Notes under the pieces: generated by a model
What the model was told of the DNA's origin: nothing
What the model saw: the letters and a program-made list of their open reading frames with translations, nothing else
Database searches by the model: none
Program-made: the position numbers and the translations under genes
In this document: positions 9,254-18,646 of the stretch, piece by piece
How positions within the stretch are numbered: the stretch's first letter is position 1
Layout: the number at the start of each line of letters is the position of its first letter
Source: Gaetbulibacter_A sp043876815
GTDB lineage: Bacteria > Bacteroidota > Bacteroidia > Flavobacteriales > Flavobacteriaceae
DNA length: 64,000 nt
Direction: 5' to 3'
NCBI RefSeq assembly: GCF_043876815.1
Contig: NZ_JBAWKA010000001.1
Location: forward strand, 806,001-870,000

Positions 9254-9733
9254 TTAATCTATTTTTGTGATAGGCGCTACACTGAATGGTTCATTCATGG
9301 CAACAAATAGAACACAAGGTTCTTCACTTAGGCATTTTGCTTTATGAGGCTTTTTTGCCGGACCATAGGCATAATGCCCCGATTTTAAAACTACTGGATC
9401 TTCACCATCATATTGAACCTCTAATTCTCCTGCAACCAGGATCATGCGTTCGGCTGAATTGTGAATATGTTTTACCGCTACCGTTTTGGGCTCCATTTTA
9501 AAAAAGAAATCCAACCGGGGTTCTCCAATATCGCCATGTAGTACTGTTAATGAACATCCCGGGAATGTTTCCGGTGCCGGTAACCACTCTAAATCAGGGT
9601 TGTCTGCAGAGGTGCTAAAAGAGTCTTCGGTAATTGAATTGTCATCGCTTTGAGAAAATCCCAAAGGGGAAAGGGCCAATAAAATCATAAAACACATGAT
9701 TTTTCTCGTAAGGTTGTTGATTAAAAATTTCAT
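9254..9733 (-). CDS. Secreted cupin-domain protein
   Basis: A 159-residue protein with an N-terminal signal (hydrophobic core ending LSPLGFSQ, about residue 28) and a single cupin barrel. The first cupin motif is readable as K-H-I-H-N-S-A-E-R-M-I-L-V-A-G-E and the second as G-H-Y-A-Y-G-P-A-K-K-P-H. This gives two histidines, a glutamate and a distal histidine for metal binding. The domain resembles the DUF4437-like or simple-cupin proteins often found exported in Flavobacteriia. Substrate unknown. The first ATG gives a long n-region; a second Met 12 codons later would also leave a workable signal. Confidence 0.8.
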   Translation of the reverse strand: MKFLINNLTRKIMCFMILLALSPLGFSQSDDNSITEDSFSTSADNPDLEWLPAPETFPGCSLTVLHGDIGEPRLDFFFKMEPKTVAVKHIHNSAERMILVAGELEVQYDGEDPVVLKSGHYAYGPAKKPHKAKCLSEEPCVLFVAMNEPFSVAPITKID

Positions 9734-9877
9734 AATTAATTGGTTTTTAGAGCTTTAATATAGTGATTAAATAAAAGGTAAACTAGAAAACCTAAACTTA
9801 TTTTAAATTAAAAACTTAGAAATCATAAGGCCCTATGTGTTTTTTTATGAAGCAACACCTTGAGTAGAATAAAAAAA

Positions 9878-9896
9878 AGCGCTCGATGAGAGCGCT
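9878..9896 (-). terminator. Rho-independent terminator of the zinc metalloprotease gene
   Basis: AGCGCTC / GAGCGCT stem (7 bp) with a five-base loop and eight As on its left, read as a T run on the minus strand, 24 bases past the stop codon. Confidence 0.85.
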
Positions 9897-9920
9897 TTTA
9901 TGTTTCAATAATAATTTATA

Positions 9921-12428
9921 TTATGCTTCAGGATTTAAAATAGTATCAATCCTTTCCAAAGCATCTTGTAAATGAATACGCGTCATGGTATTCGAAGTTC
10001 GGTTTAAACCTGCTCTGATAGAGCGTTCTAGAGTTTTTAATTCAGCTCGTGTAATAGCTCTGATATCAGACTGATTAACATCAACATTAGTTCTTGTTGA
10101 ATATCTTCTAAAGCGAGACGAAAGCTCCCGTTGTTCTTCAGTCATTAAATAAGACATTCTTTCTAAATAAGCACGTTGAAGATTACGTCGGTATAAATCG
10201 ATTGATTTTCCTGAATTTAATTCACTCCAAACACCTGAGCGAAGCTCCTGCATCATGTTAAGTAAGCTATAAGCATTTTGCCTATTGATGGTTTCATTTT
10301 CGCTCATTCGAGCCATTCTTCCAAAATCAAGTAAATTGTTTAATGTTCTTACTTGATATTCACGAATACGCTCTACATGTCCGGCACTTTCAATTTTGTT
10401 GAAAATGTTTTCGTCAATAAGCCAATCCGGCGTTTCAAACAATTGAGTTTGTAAAAATGCCATGGCTTCTTTTTGTTTTTCCTTGTTAACATGCGTGTAC
10501 ACTGCACCTTCCTGATCGTAGGTCTTATAATTCTCATAAACGCCACCAATATTAGCTGTTACATGACCCATGTAACGATTGAATTGTCCTAGAACTTGTT
10601 CGTACATGGTTTCTAGATCGTCATAATTTTTACCATCTTCGGCCGTCCAGGAAATTAAATTCGGAACGATTAGCTTAAGATTAGCAATTCCGTAAAGACT
10701 AGCTTTCATAGCATCATCACCGAGGTCTTCAGTTTGAGAACTCGGATCGATAACACCGCCGCTTTGTTGTCTTCCAAAACGGTATAATGGATCGCCTGCG
10801 TGTTCTAAAATCCAGTCATCCAGAATTTCCTTTTCATCGTCAGCCGTTTTAGCTTCAGGGATGGGTCTGTATCCCCATCTAATAGCATATTTATCATAGA
10901 CACCAATATTAGGCATTAAAGCCACATCTTTATCACCTGGTTGGGCAACATAATTAAATCGTGCGTAATCCATGATCGAAGGTGCTGTACCAAATTTTTT
11001 GGTAAAGGTGGCACTCCGTAAACTATCTACCGGATAAGCCGCCGAACTCCCCATGTTATGTGGTAAGCCTAAAGTATGACCAACCTCATGTGAGGAAACA
11101 AAGCGTATTAAGCGCCCCATGATTTCATCTCTAAATTCAACGCGTTGCGCTTCCGGATTGATCGCTGATGTTTGCACAAAGAACCAGTTTCTAAGTAATG
11201 TCATAACATTGTGATACCAGTTAATATCACTTTCCAAAATTTCGCCACTTCTTGGGTCACTCACATGTGGACCATTAGCATTGGGAATGGGAGAAGCTAA
11301 ATAGCGCACCACTGAATAACGGATATCTTCAGGCGACCAGTCGGGATCTTCTTCTTCGGTTGGTGGATCTTTAGCAAGTATCGCATTTTTAAATCCGGCA
11401 GCTTCAAAGGCAACTTGCCAATCCTCAATACCCTCTTTAATGTATTTTCGCCATTTCTTTGGTGTCGCTCTGTCTATGTAATACACTATTGGTTTTTTAG
11501 GTTCAACCAATTCACCTCGTTTAAATTTTTCGAGATCCTCATCTTTAACCTCCAAGCGCCAACGGTCTAAATACTGGATGGTCTTGCTTTCCTGAGCCTC
11601 CAATCCATAATCGGTTTGAGAGGTCGTAAACCAACCAACACGCTGATCGAACATGCGTCTTTTCATAGGTGTTTTAGGTAAAAGAATCATGGAATTACTC
11701 ATCATTAAGGAAATATTTCCAGTATCAGAATTCGAAGGGGGCTCTCCTGCGGCATATGTTTTTACATGTCTGGATTCAATGTTAAGCGGATAACTTTTAA
11801 TCGTTTCTATATACGACAGATCGTTTTCCAAACGCGAAACTTTGTAGTTTTTTCGTTGTCTTACGGGGAATCCAAAGGGTTTAACATCCTTGGTAAATAA
11901 CGGGGTAGCGTCAATAACGGTACTCGTAGAATCTTTGCCAATCGCTTTGATCGGGAAAGTAAATAATACAGGTTCAAAATTGGAGTTTACGACAGCTTCG
12001 TGAATGGGTAAGGAGTCTGAAGCAACGACGTTATGAGATACTACGCGGAGCAGCACCATCTTATCCTTTTTTTGCCAACGCAATACCTTTTCGTCTTGTT
12101 TACCCCCACCAAAACCAATACCACTGGCAGTTTTAGCAATTCGGGTTACCATCAGCATTTCACGATCGAATAGCGAGTCGGGTATTTCATAGAAATATTC
12201 ATCATCTATTTTGTGAATGGTGAAAAGTCCGGAGTCCGTCTTTGCATTTTTAGTGATTACCTGGCTAAAGGGCTTGATGCCGTCTTTTCCAGGTTTTTTA
12301 ATTCCGGCTGTTGGAGTTGCCTTCGAGGCATTTGCCGCTTTTGAGCTATCCGCTTTTTTGGTTGTCGCGCACGATAAGACCAAAAAAAGGAATGCCATGA
12401 ACATAGATCTTAGGGAAATCTTTTTCAA
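9921..12428 (-). CDS. Zinc-dependent metalloprotease lipoprotein (DUF5117/DUF5118 type)
   Basis: An 835-residue exported protein with lipoprotein signal LVLSC (cysteine 20). The metzincin motif H-E-V-G-H-T-L-G-L-P-H lies at 447-457, so two His and the Glu plus the third His ligand are intact. The N-terminal part (to about 400) and the region after the motif match the architecture of the DUF5118-DUF5117-DUF4953 zinc proteases widespread in Bacteroidota. The frame starts at a TTG; the first ATG is eight codons on, but starting there would remove the basic KKISLR n-region of the signal, so TTG is preferred. It is a single-gene unit with its own terminator. Likely role: extracellular peptide degradation. 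Confidence 0.85.
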   Translation of the reverse strand: MKKISLRSMFMAFLFLVLSCATTKKADSSKAANASKATPTAGIKKPGKDGIKPFSQVITKNAKTDSGLFTIHKIDDEYFYEIPDSLFDREMLMVTRIAKTASGIGFGGGKQDEKVLRWQKKDKMVLLRVVSHNVVASDSLPIHEAVVNSNFEPVLFTFPIKAIGKDSTSTVIDATPLFTKDVKPFGFPVRQRKNYKVSRLENDLSYIETIKSYPLNIESRHVKTYAAGEPPSNSDTGNISLMMSNSMILLPKTPMKRRMFDQRVGWFTTSQTDYGLEAQESKTIQYLDRWRLEVKDEDLEKFKRGELVEPKKPIVYYIDRATPKKWRKYIKEGIEDWQVAFEAAGFKNAILAKDPPTEEEDPDWSPEDIRYSVVRYLASPIPNANGPHVSDPRSGEILESDINWYHNVMTLLRNWFFVQTSAINPEAQRVEFRDEIMGRLIRFVSSHEVGHTLGLPHNMGSSAAYPVDSLRSATFTKKFGTAPSIMDYARFNYVAQPGDKDVALMPNIGVYDKYAIRWGYRPIPEAKTADDEKEILDDWILEHAGDPLYRFGRQQSGGVIDPSSQTEDLGDDAMKASLYGIANLKLIVPNLISWTAEDGKNYDDLETMYEQVLGQFNRYMGHVTANIGGVYENYKTYDQEGAVYTHVNKEKQKEAMAFLQTQLFETPDWLIDENIFNKIESAGHVERIREYQVRTLNNLLDFGRMARMSENETINRQNAYSLLNMMQELRSGVWSELNSGKSIDLYRRNLQRAYLERMSYLMTEEQRELSSRFRRYSTRTNVDVNQSDIRAITRAELKTLERSIRAGLNRTSNTMTRIHLQDALERIDTILNPEA

Positions 12429-12621
12429 AACAATTATTTTTTAGAGTTAGTCGATGTGAAATTACGGATTCCTTGTAATCCAAAATACCTTAAATGAGGA
12501 ATTTAGTATTTATTTAACTTTTTAATGAGAGCAATTAATAGGAATTTAAAACATTGGATTAAGAGCTATTGTGATTGTTGCTATTTATAGGAGTCCACTA
12601 AGCTAATTACCAGCGTTAAAT

Positions 12622-14019
12622 TTAATTGGGTTGATATACATAAAGTATGTTGTTTCTATTTTCAGCCAATCGTCTTAATTTGTTAATGAAAACTTTATCG
12701 CGGTCCTTTAAATATTTTTTTTCAATGATGATCTCAAACGGTCGTTCTTTTTCTATTTGTATTAAAACCTCCTTCTCTGAGATCTCTTTTATTTTTCCTG
12801 CTGAATAAAATTGACTAGAATAGCTTTTTCCATCCAAATAATAAAGATCTGTAATGGCCGGGTCACGGTGTTTTAAAATATATTTATCCGTTTTACTTAG
12901 GTTTTCAAGATTATTTCCAACCAGACTAAAAACGGTTGCGCCGATGATCGCTATGGGTAAAACTAAACTTAATCCCAGAATGGTTTTCTTGTTTTTAAAG
13001 CTTTCCCAATAGTGTTGAAGTAATAGTGCTATTGGAACCATAACCGGTAAAATATAGGTGTGGATCAAACTTTTTGAGAAGGTGAAAAAGAAAGGTGTCC
13101 ATAATAACCAAAGCAGTAGATAAACCGTCCAGGAATCTTTTAGAACCTGCCTTTTTCTGTTCCACAGTTTAGCAATCAAAATCTCAACCCATGGGAAAGC
13201 AAAAGCCAATAAAAAGGCCCAGATTATGCCAAGTGGCTGCTGTTTTGGAAAGCCGTATTTATCACCTTTCCAGCTCGAATCGAAAAAGCGTTTGTAATGC
13301 TCACCCACGAAAAAATAATCCAAAAAGCCAGGTGTTTTTTCTTCAGCCAGCAAGAACCACGGTCCGGCGATGATCAAGACTAATACCATACCGATTATCC
13401 ACGGCATTTTTTTAAGAGCTTGAAGCAATTTGCCATAGTATAAGGCCCAGATAAAAATAGGTGGGGCGGTTAATATGATCACAATTGGTCCTTTCGCTAG
13501 AATGCCAATTCCAACAAAAACAAAGATGAGATATTTCCAAAACTGGCCGGAATCGTTATTTATAAATTTCCAAAAACTCAAGAATATCATGGACACGCAA
13601 AAGGCCAATGCAGTATCGGTAGAAACGACCCCAGCGTGTAATAAAAATTCAGGAATGGTCAATAAAATAAATGCAACAATGAAAAAGTGCTTATGATCTT
13701 TTACGTAGTTCTTTAGAACGGCTATGATGCCTATCGATAATAAAAAAGCCGGAAATCGTAGCGCAAATTCATTTACCCCAAATAACTTCATTGAAAGTGC
13801 TGAAAGCCAAGTGGAAAGTGGTGGTTTTGCCCAGAACGGGGTGTTATAATCTATTTGCGGTGTGATCCAGTTTCCAGTCTCGGCCATGATCCTAGCAATT
13901 TCGCCATACCGTGCCTCGGTTTTATCCATGAGGGGTATATAGGCATTTAAAAATAGCCTGATAACTAGGAGGAAGATGATAGCAACTACGAAAAATAGTT
14001 TGTCATCAATTTTTTTCAT
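12622..14019 (-). CDS. ArnT/PMT-like GT39 glycosyltransferase
   Basis: A 465-residue polytopic inner-membrane protein. Its first periplasmic loop, after transmembrane helix 1, carries M-D-K-T-E-A-R-Y-G-E-I-A-R. This is the acidic D/E motif of dolichyl-phosphate-mannose-type and ArnT glycosyltransferases. About eleven hydrophobic segments follow and then a soluble tail from about 385. It should transfer a sugar from an undecaprenyl-phosphate carrier to lipid A, protein or another surface acceptor. Its start overlaps the end of the GT2 gene by 14 bases, so the two are translated together. The GT2 enzyme plausibly makes the lipid-linked sugar donor, as ArnC does for ArnT. Confidence 0.85.
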   Translation of the reverse strand: MKKIDDKLFFVVAIIFLLVIRLFLNAYIPLMDKTEARYGEIARIMAETGNWITPQIDYNTPFWAKPPLSTWLSALSMKLFGVNEFALRFPAFLLSIGIIAVLKNYVKDHKHFFIVAFILLTIPEFLLHAGVVSTDTALAFCVSMIFLSFWKFINNDSGQFWKYLIFVFVGIGILAKGPIVIILTAPPIFIWALYYGKLLQALKKMPWIIGMVLVLIIAGPWFLLAEEKTPGFLDYFFVGEHYKRFFDSSWKGDKYGFPKQQPLGIIWAFLLAFAFPWVEILIAKLWNRKRQVLKDSWTVYLLLWLLWTPFFFTFSKSLIHTYILPVMVPIALLLQHYWESFKNKKTILGLSLVLPIAIIGATVFSLVGNNLENLSKTDKYILKHRDPAITDLYYLDGKSYSSQFYSAGKIKEISEKEVLIQIEKERPFEIIIEKKYLKDRDKVFINKLRRLAENRNNILYVYQPN

Positions 14020-14749
14020 TATAACGGTTATTAATTTTCAGTAAATCTATCCAAATACGAAAGAAATAGGTCAGTTTTACTTTAGATTCATTAGTATCTT
14101 TCCATCGCTTAAGCGGAATTTCTCTGGATACTTTAAGTATTTTACTTCTTGAATACGTTTCAATAATTCGGCAAAACAATTCAACATCAAATAACCATTT
14201 GGAAATAAATTTTTCTTCAAATATGGTTTTTGCCAATCCGGCTTCAAAAACTTTACAACCACATTGGGTGTCGTAGATTGGGATTTTTATAATGTATGAA
14301 ATTGCGGTAGCAATAACCCGGCCTATATAATGCCGGTACTTTTTACGTTCAATATTAGTGTCTATTTTTTTAATTCTGGAGCCAAAGGCCACCAAAATAT
14401 TGCCTTTCACATATTCTGATATGGCTATACATTCTTCTAAAGAAACTGAGAGATCTGCATCTAAATAAGCGATTTTTTCATAAGCTTCGTCAGTATTAAA
14501 ACTGTGTTTCACGGCTGAACGTACTGCTTCAGCCTTACCTTGGTTGACTTTTTTAGAAAAAATGGAGACGCGTTCAGGAAATTTGTTACGAATCGATTGT
14601 AACAGGTTTAGCGTGCCATCGGTTGATCCATCATTAGAAAATAAAATGTTACACCCTTTATTCTCATTAAGAAAATGTAAATACGCATCTACATCCAGCT
14701 TATTGTATTCGTTATAGCAAGGAATTATAATGAGTAATGGTTCGATCAT
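14006..14749 (-). CDS. GT2 family glycosyltransferase (DPM1/ArnC-like)
   Basis: A 247-residue GT-A fold enzyme. It begins with the nucleotide-sugar motif L-L-I-I-I-P-C-Y-N-E, continues with FSNDGSTDGT and has the metal-binding D-A-D in AYLDADLSVS. The R-x-x-R-W-like K-R-W-K segment lies near the C-terminus. There are no C-terminal membrane helices, unlike ArnC, so it is closer to dolichol-phosphate mannosyltransferase-type soluble enzymes. It is first in a two-gene operon with the GT39 gene and is expected to load a sugar on polyprenyl phosphate. Confidence 0.85.
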   Translation of the reverse strand: MIEPLLIIIPCYNEYNKLDVDAYLHFLNENKGCNILFSNDGSTDGTLNLLQSIRNKFPERVSIFSKKVNQGKAEAVRSAVKHSFNTDEAYEKIAYLDADLSVSLEECIAISEYVKGNILVAFGSRIKKIDTNIERKKYRHYIGRVIATAISYIIKIPIYDTQCGCKVFEAGLAKTIFEEKFISKWLFDVELFCRIIETYSRSKILKVSREIPLKRWKDTNESKVKLTYFFRIWIDLLKINNRYNEKN

Positions 14750-15033
14750 TTATATGCGCTATGCTGCTCTGCTGCTGAGGTTTTAATTTAATGTAATTAA
14801 TAGCTTCTGCCAATTGGTTGCTAAATTAACAAAAGCAAACATAGGTTTTGACTTTTTGTAAAAAATCTAGGGAATTAAATGTAGTTAATTGGTATTATCT
14901 AGAGTTTTTAGCTCTATTTTGATCATTTTTTACTGCCCTAAGCCCTGCCTTTTCCATAAAATTTATTTGATTTTTTTGAATCTAGTTAAGTGGTTTACTG
15001 TTGATATTCTTTAAAGTTTGTTCATTGTAATCT

Positions 15034-16335
15034 TTAAATTCTTCTTTCAGAAAGGTAATTATACATTCGGGCCATAGCAACATCCAAATGCTTATAAGGC
15101 ACTGCAGTAAATACGATGCGAAAAAGACCTTTTTTCTGATGTTGGAATCCTTTCCCTGGGGTTAATAATACTCCTGTGTTATTATATATATCGAGCCATA
15201 ACTGCGTTTCACCCTCGTCCGTATTATTTTTTAGGTATTTTGAAAAATCGGCCCATATAAAAAAACTGCCTTTAGCCGGAACATAGGGGACTTCGAGGTT
15301 TTCCAAAGTTTTAGTTGCCAGTGTATAGCTTTGGAATAAACGTTTTTTATTTTCGTTAATGTAGCTTTTCACAAAAGTGTTGTCTTTCAAAAGTTCCGCA
15401 ATTCCCCACTGGGCTAAATTTGATACCATATGCGGAACATTCACATTGTCCAGACCTTTTAAAAAAGCTTCGTTCAAGGAGTGCGCTACACCAATGCGTA
15501 TGCCAGACATGGCAAAGTCCTTGGAAAACCCATACCACAAATGGAGATAATCGCTTTGTGCTCGTTGCATTATTTTAGCGAATGAACAGAATATTTCTTT
15601 ATCAGTTTCTTGTTCGTTAATAAGCGAAAGACCATAAATTTCATTTACTACCATATGAATATGATGTTTGGTACACCATTCAGAAAGTGTTTTAAGCTGC
15701 TTTTCGGTATAGCGGCACCCGGTAGGATTATCTGGTGCTGTGATCAATAAAATTTTAAAGGTTTTGGAGTTTGCCTTCAATTCGTCCAAAACCTTATCTA
15801 ATAAAGTCGTAGTTACGGGGCCGGTAGTTCCAAGTTCATGAATATCAAAATGTGTTTGCAAGTCGTAGCGTTCCAGATGACTTTTAACCCCAATATCCTT
15901 TGTATACATAGGGTAGGAGGGTGCAGGTATTACCACAATATCTCCAGCGTTGGCCAATAAAAATGTACTGGTCTCGATAACGGCTGCGGCTCCGGCAGCT
16001 AGTCCTAAATTTTCCGGAGCTATAGGGCAATGGCATAAATGCTCTGACATGAATTTTGCGATTGTAGCTCTAACCTCAGGATGGCCCAAAGCACTCGTAT
16101 ACACCATAACCCAATCAGGGATTTGTTGTTTCTGGAAAATAGTGGTCAGTTTATTTTTAATCTCTGTAGCAGATAACTGATTTTCGGCCACATTAAGGGG
16201 AAATGCACCGTCAGGATTTTTTTCAGGATGATACAAGTTTTCATTGGCCTCCATAAATAGTTCTAAATCAATCCGGGCAGGATTGCTGGCCAGAGCATTT
16301 CCTCGTTCTGAAAGGCTTGGGTATTTTAAATTCAT
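15034..16335 (-). CDS. Class I/II aminotransferase, ACC-synthase-like
   Basis: A 433-residue fold-type I PLP enzyme. Motifs in order: P-A-P-S-Y-P-M-Y (substrate and PLP ring stacking), T-A-P-D-N-P-T-G-C (PLP Asn), a V-V-N-E-I-Y-G-L segment, and W-Y-G-F-S-K-D-F-A-M-S-G-I-R-I-G holding the Schiff-base Lys and phosphate-binding Arg. The overall pattern resembles 1-aminocyclopropane-1-carboxylate synthase and related alanine/aspartate aminotransferases. In bacteria such proteins are usually ordinary aminotransferases. An ATG five codons upstream (16350) is also possible. No neighbouring pathway gene gives the substrate. Confidence 0.85.
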   Translation of the reverse strand: MNLKYPSLSERGNALASNPARIDLELFMEANENLYHPEKNPDGAFPLNVAENQLSATEIKNKLTTIFQKQQIPDWVMVYTSALGHPEVRATIAKFMSEHLCHCPIAPENLGLAAGAAAVIETSTFLLANAGDIVVIPAPSYPMYTKDIGVKSHLERYDLQTHFDIHELGTTGPVTTTLLDKVLDELKANSKTFKILLITAPDNPTGCRYTEKQLKTLSEWCTKHHIHMVVNEIYGLSLINEQETDKEIFCSFAKIMQRAQSDYLHLWYGFSKDFAMSGIRIGVAHSLNEAFLKGLDNVNVPHMVSNLAQWGIAELLKDNTFVKSYINENKKRLFQSYTLATKTLENLEVPYVPAKGSFFIWADFSKYLKNNTDEGETQLWLDIYNNTGVLLTPGKGFQHQKKGLFRIVFTAVPYKHLDVAMARMYNYLSERRI

Positions 16336-16458
16336 AGTAATTAAGTACATTAAAAGCCGAAGTTATCTCCGTTGCTTTTAGCACTAAGATAAGTAAAAGG
16401 ATAGTTTTCGGGTTTTTGAAAAAGTACAATTTGAAATATAAACCAAAAATAAATTTAA

Positions 16459-16629
16459 TCACTCAACCATGAGTTCTTTTGGTTTTTGGAGAATAGAAGA
16501 AATAAAACCGTTGATGGTTTCCCTTCCGCCGCCGAGTGTATTATAGACCCCAACCACTCGTGGTGTAACATTAGTGTCGGTTTCATACAATAAAGCATTG
16601 ATAGTTCCAAGGGCAAGAAAAGTATGACC
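16459..16629 (-). pseudogene. 3' remnant of an unidentified gene at the left edge of the accessory region
   Basis: An open stretch of 56 codons without a start, reading GHTFLALGTINALLYETD, then NVTPRVVGVYNTLGGG, then RETINGFISSI and ending in TGA. An in-frame TAA lies directly upstream at 630-632, where the next gene begins. The codon pattern and glycine-rich loop look like the C-terminus of a real enzyme. I do not recognise the family. It is most simply the tail of a gene cut by insertion or deletion at the boundary of the accessory region. Confidence 0.5.
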
Positions 16630-16634
16630 TTAAT

Positions 16635-17438
16635 TTATGGTCTTTTGTTTTCTGGACTTGCTTTTGGTTTAAATATTTCATATCCAAACCCTAGTCCAAT
16701 CCAAGGTCTATTTCTATAAATCCAATTTCTGCCAATTTCACCAGACATGGTATCAATTCCGAGAAATGTACTTATTTGAAATTTCTGAATTTCAAAAATC
16801 GCTCCGGTACTAAAGGTAATAGAGCTTTGAGTTGATTCAGAGTCTATAAAGTCTTTTGTTGTTTGTGGCGTGACTTTAATAGATGAAAACGCAATACCGC
16901 CAACTAAGGAAATCGATACATCTCTTTTCCAGTCAGTAATTCGCCAACCGGCTGTAACACCAATGTTAAAGTCATTTCCAAATTCAGAATAAATAGCTTC
17001 GTCACCATCTTCTCCATTTCCCGGTCTAATCTTTATTAATGTTGTTGATGCACCGACCACAAAACTACCTTTCTTCTTATACTCTTCTGCGAAATCAGAA
17101 TATTGGTCAGAGGTTAATTTAAAGTAAATGTCTTCTGTTAAACTCTTTTTGTATGTAAGTTTATTTTGTGCTTCTGCGTCGGGCTTGCCAGAAGTGAATT
17201 TTGAAACTTGTATGACATATTCTTTACCATTGTTGATAATATTTCTTATTCTAAATTTCCAACCTTGATTCATGACTTGTTTATTCGAAGGGGACACTAG
17301 GGTACCATCAAAAGTACATTCTTCCAATTCTATACTATATTTAAACTCATGTCTGTTTTCTCTCAAGTCCTCTTGACTAAACATGCTAAAAGCCAGCATA
17401 AGGATAAAAAATGTTTGGAAATTTTTTAATTGTTTCAT
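16635..17438 (-). CDS. Hypothetical exported protein, probable outer-membrane beta-barrel C-terminus
   Basis: A 267-residue protein with a clear signal peptide (ending FSMFSQ, about residue 22). The first half is soluble and mixed (ELEECTFDGTL, two possible amphipathic helices). From about residue 125 it consists of alternating hydrophobic strands rich in Gly and aromatic residues (FVVGAS, DFNIGVTAGWRI, VSISLVGGIAF, WIGLGFGYEIF), the pattern of a small beta-barrel. No family is recognised. It is separated from the DUF6090 genes by 370 bases and lacks a flanking palindromic repeat, so it is only tentatively part of the array. Confidence 0.7.
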   Translation of the reverse strand: MKQLKNFQTFFILMLAFSMFSQEDLRENRHEFKYSIELEECTFDGTLVSPSNKQVMNQGWKFRIRNIINNGKEYVIQVSKFTSGKPDAEAQNKLTYKKSLTEDIYFKLTSDQYSDFAEEYKKKGSFVVGASTTLIKIRPGNGEDGDEAIYSEFGNDFNIGVTAGWRITDWKRDVSISLVGGIAFSSIKVTPQTTKDFIDSESTQSSITFSTGAIFEIQKFQISTFLGIDTMSGEIGRNWIYRNRPWIGLGFGYEIFKPKASPENKRP

Positions 17439-17810
17439 TTTATTTGATTTAAAGTTTGTTCAATGCGTGTAATGAATACCAATAGTAATATCAGTCAATT
17501 CATTATTTGTGATTATAGCCAATACAAACTATAACCGATTTTTGTTTCAATAAATAATGGTGGTTTTCTAAGGAGTATTTAGGCTATTTGGTTTAGCTGA
17601 AATATCTCCTTAAGCAATTGGTGGGATGGACCTCAGATTTAATAATCTTCAGGCCGTATAAGTCAAAGATAATTGAACCGAATTTATGATTCAATTATTG
17701 CAGGCAAAAAAGTAATTTTTTTTTCAGTTTGTCGATGTTTTAATTTTATTTATATGCTTTTAACAAATAGATTTAGGTCATCAAGCTAATTAAAATGGTG
17801 AGAACTTTTA
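17439..17810. other. 372-bp gene-free stretch with two hairpins
   Basis: I see no gene here. An imperfect inverted repeat (AAGGAG...CTCCTT, about 17568-17615) and a perfect 9-bp stem ATAATTGAA / TTCAATTAT (17669-17677 with 17690-17698) are present. The second is followed by a T-rich tract. They could be a terminator and the relic of one of the array repeats. Confidence 0.4.
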
Positions 17811-18593
17811 TTATTTGCGTTGGTCTAATTCCGATTCAATAAGGATTATTAATTCTTTGATGTCTTGATCTAAATTCTCTCTGTAGTTCATGACGTCCTG
17901 CGTCATATTCAATTTAATACCTAGTAAATTTCTTATTCTTTGTTTTTCAAGAATCTGATTGTAATTATTCTGTTTTTCATTTTCAATATTAATTCCCGGA
18001 ATTGAGGATTTGACTAGAGGAATAAAATTGATTTCATTTTCTGCGACTTCATCTATTCGGATTTGTTGAACATTTAATCTGTCGTCCAGCATCCCTTTTA
18101 ATTCATTTAAATTCACTTCTAAGCTTGTGAATTTTTCTTTAATTTCCTGACTTTTTATGAGTCCCAATTTATTCGTGTTTTTAAGATCGGTATATGTATT
18201 TATTACAGGGATGTCATTTTCCAAATTCCAAAAGGCATCTTTGAAAAGTTTATCTGAAATAATAATCCTATCCACATTTGAATTTAAACTGTCTATACCA
18301 AGAACTAATAATAAAATACCCTTTGATTTCTTTTCAGCGGAAACAAGATTTTCTGATTGTTTTTTAGCCAGAATTAAATTTTTGTTTAAACTTTCAAGAA
18401 TGCCTATTTCTTCTATGCTGTTTTTTCGGTCCTCATTCCAATTATTGATTTGTAAGGCGATTAAAATCCCAATGACCACAAGCACAATTTCGCCAATGGC
18501 ATAGAGAAGGTACTTACTGAATTTACCTGTAAGCCCGGCAGGCAGATTTTCAGAGAGCAGTTTTTGTCTTATTTTACGAAAGAATGTTATCAT
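17811..18593 (-). CDS. DUF6090 family membrane protein, copy 1 (with in-frame palindromic insert)
   Basis: A 260-residue protein with the family N-terminus MITFFRKIRQKLLSEN, one strong transmembrane helix at about 28-48 (YAIGEIVLVVIGILIAL) and the N-N-W-N-E motif that follows it. The rest is a helical, charged region with coiled-coil character. Compared with most other copies there are seven extra residues (LPAGLTG, 17-23) just before the helix, encoded by a 21-nt palindromic element. Function unknown. It ends the leftward run of paralogues and is separated from copy 2 by 53 bases without a full repeat. Confidence 0.85.
   Translation of the reverse strand: MITFFRKIRQKLLSENLPAGLTGKFSKYLLYAIGEIVLVVIGILIALQINNWNEDRKNSIEEIGILESLNKNLILAKKQSENLVSAEKKSKGILLLVLGIDSLNSNVDRIIISDKLFKDAFWNLENDIPVINTYTDLKNTNKLGLIKSQEIKEKFTSLEVNLNELKGMLDDRLNVQQIRIDEVAENEINFIPLVKSSIPGINIENEKQNNYNQILEKQRIRNLLGIKLNMTQDVMNYRENLDQDIKELIILIESELDQRK
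18525..18545. repeat. 21-nt palindromic element inside DUF6090 copy 1
   Basis: A 21-base segment, seven codons, adding L-P-A-G-L-T-G between the basic N-terminus and the membrane helix. The GC-rich CCGGCAGGCAG core is unlike the AT-rich gene around it and matches the element inside copy 2 and in repeats B-E. Confidence 0.6.
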
Positions 18594-18646
18594 GGGTTAG
18601 CGCTTACTCACAATAATTTAAAAATACGTTTTTTGTAAATTCGTTA

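Noticed and set aside
14750..15033. Intergenic region upstream of the GT2 gene as an RNA gene
   Set aside because: Only AT-rich sequence with a short CTGCTG tract; no conserved structure could be seen.
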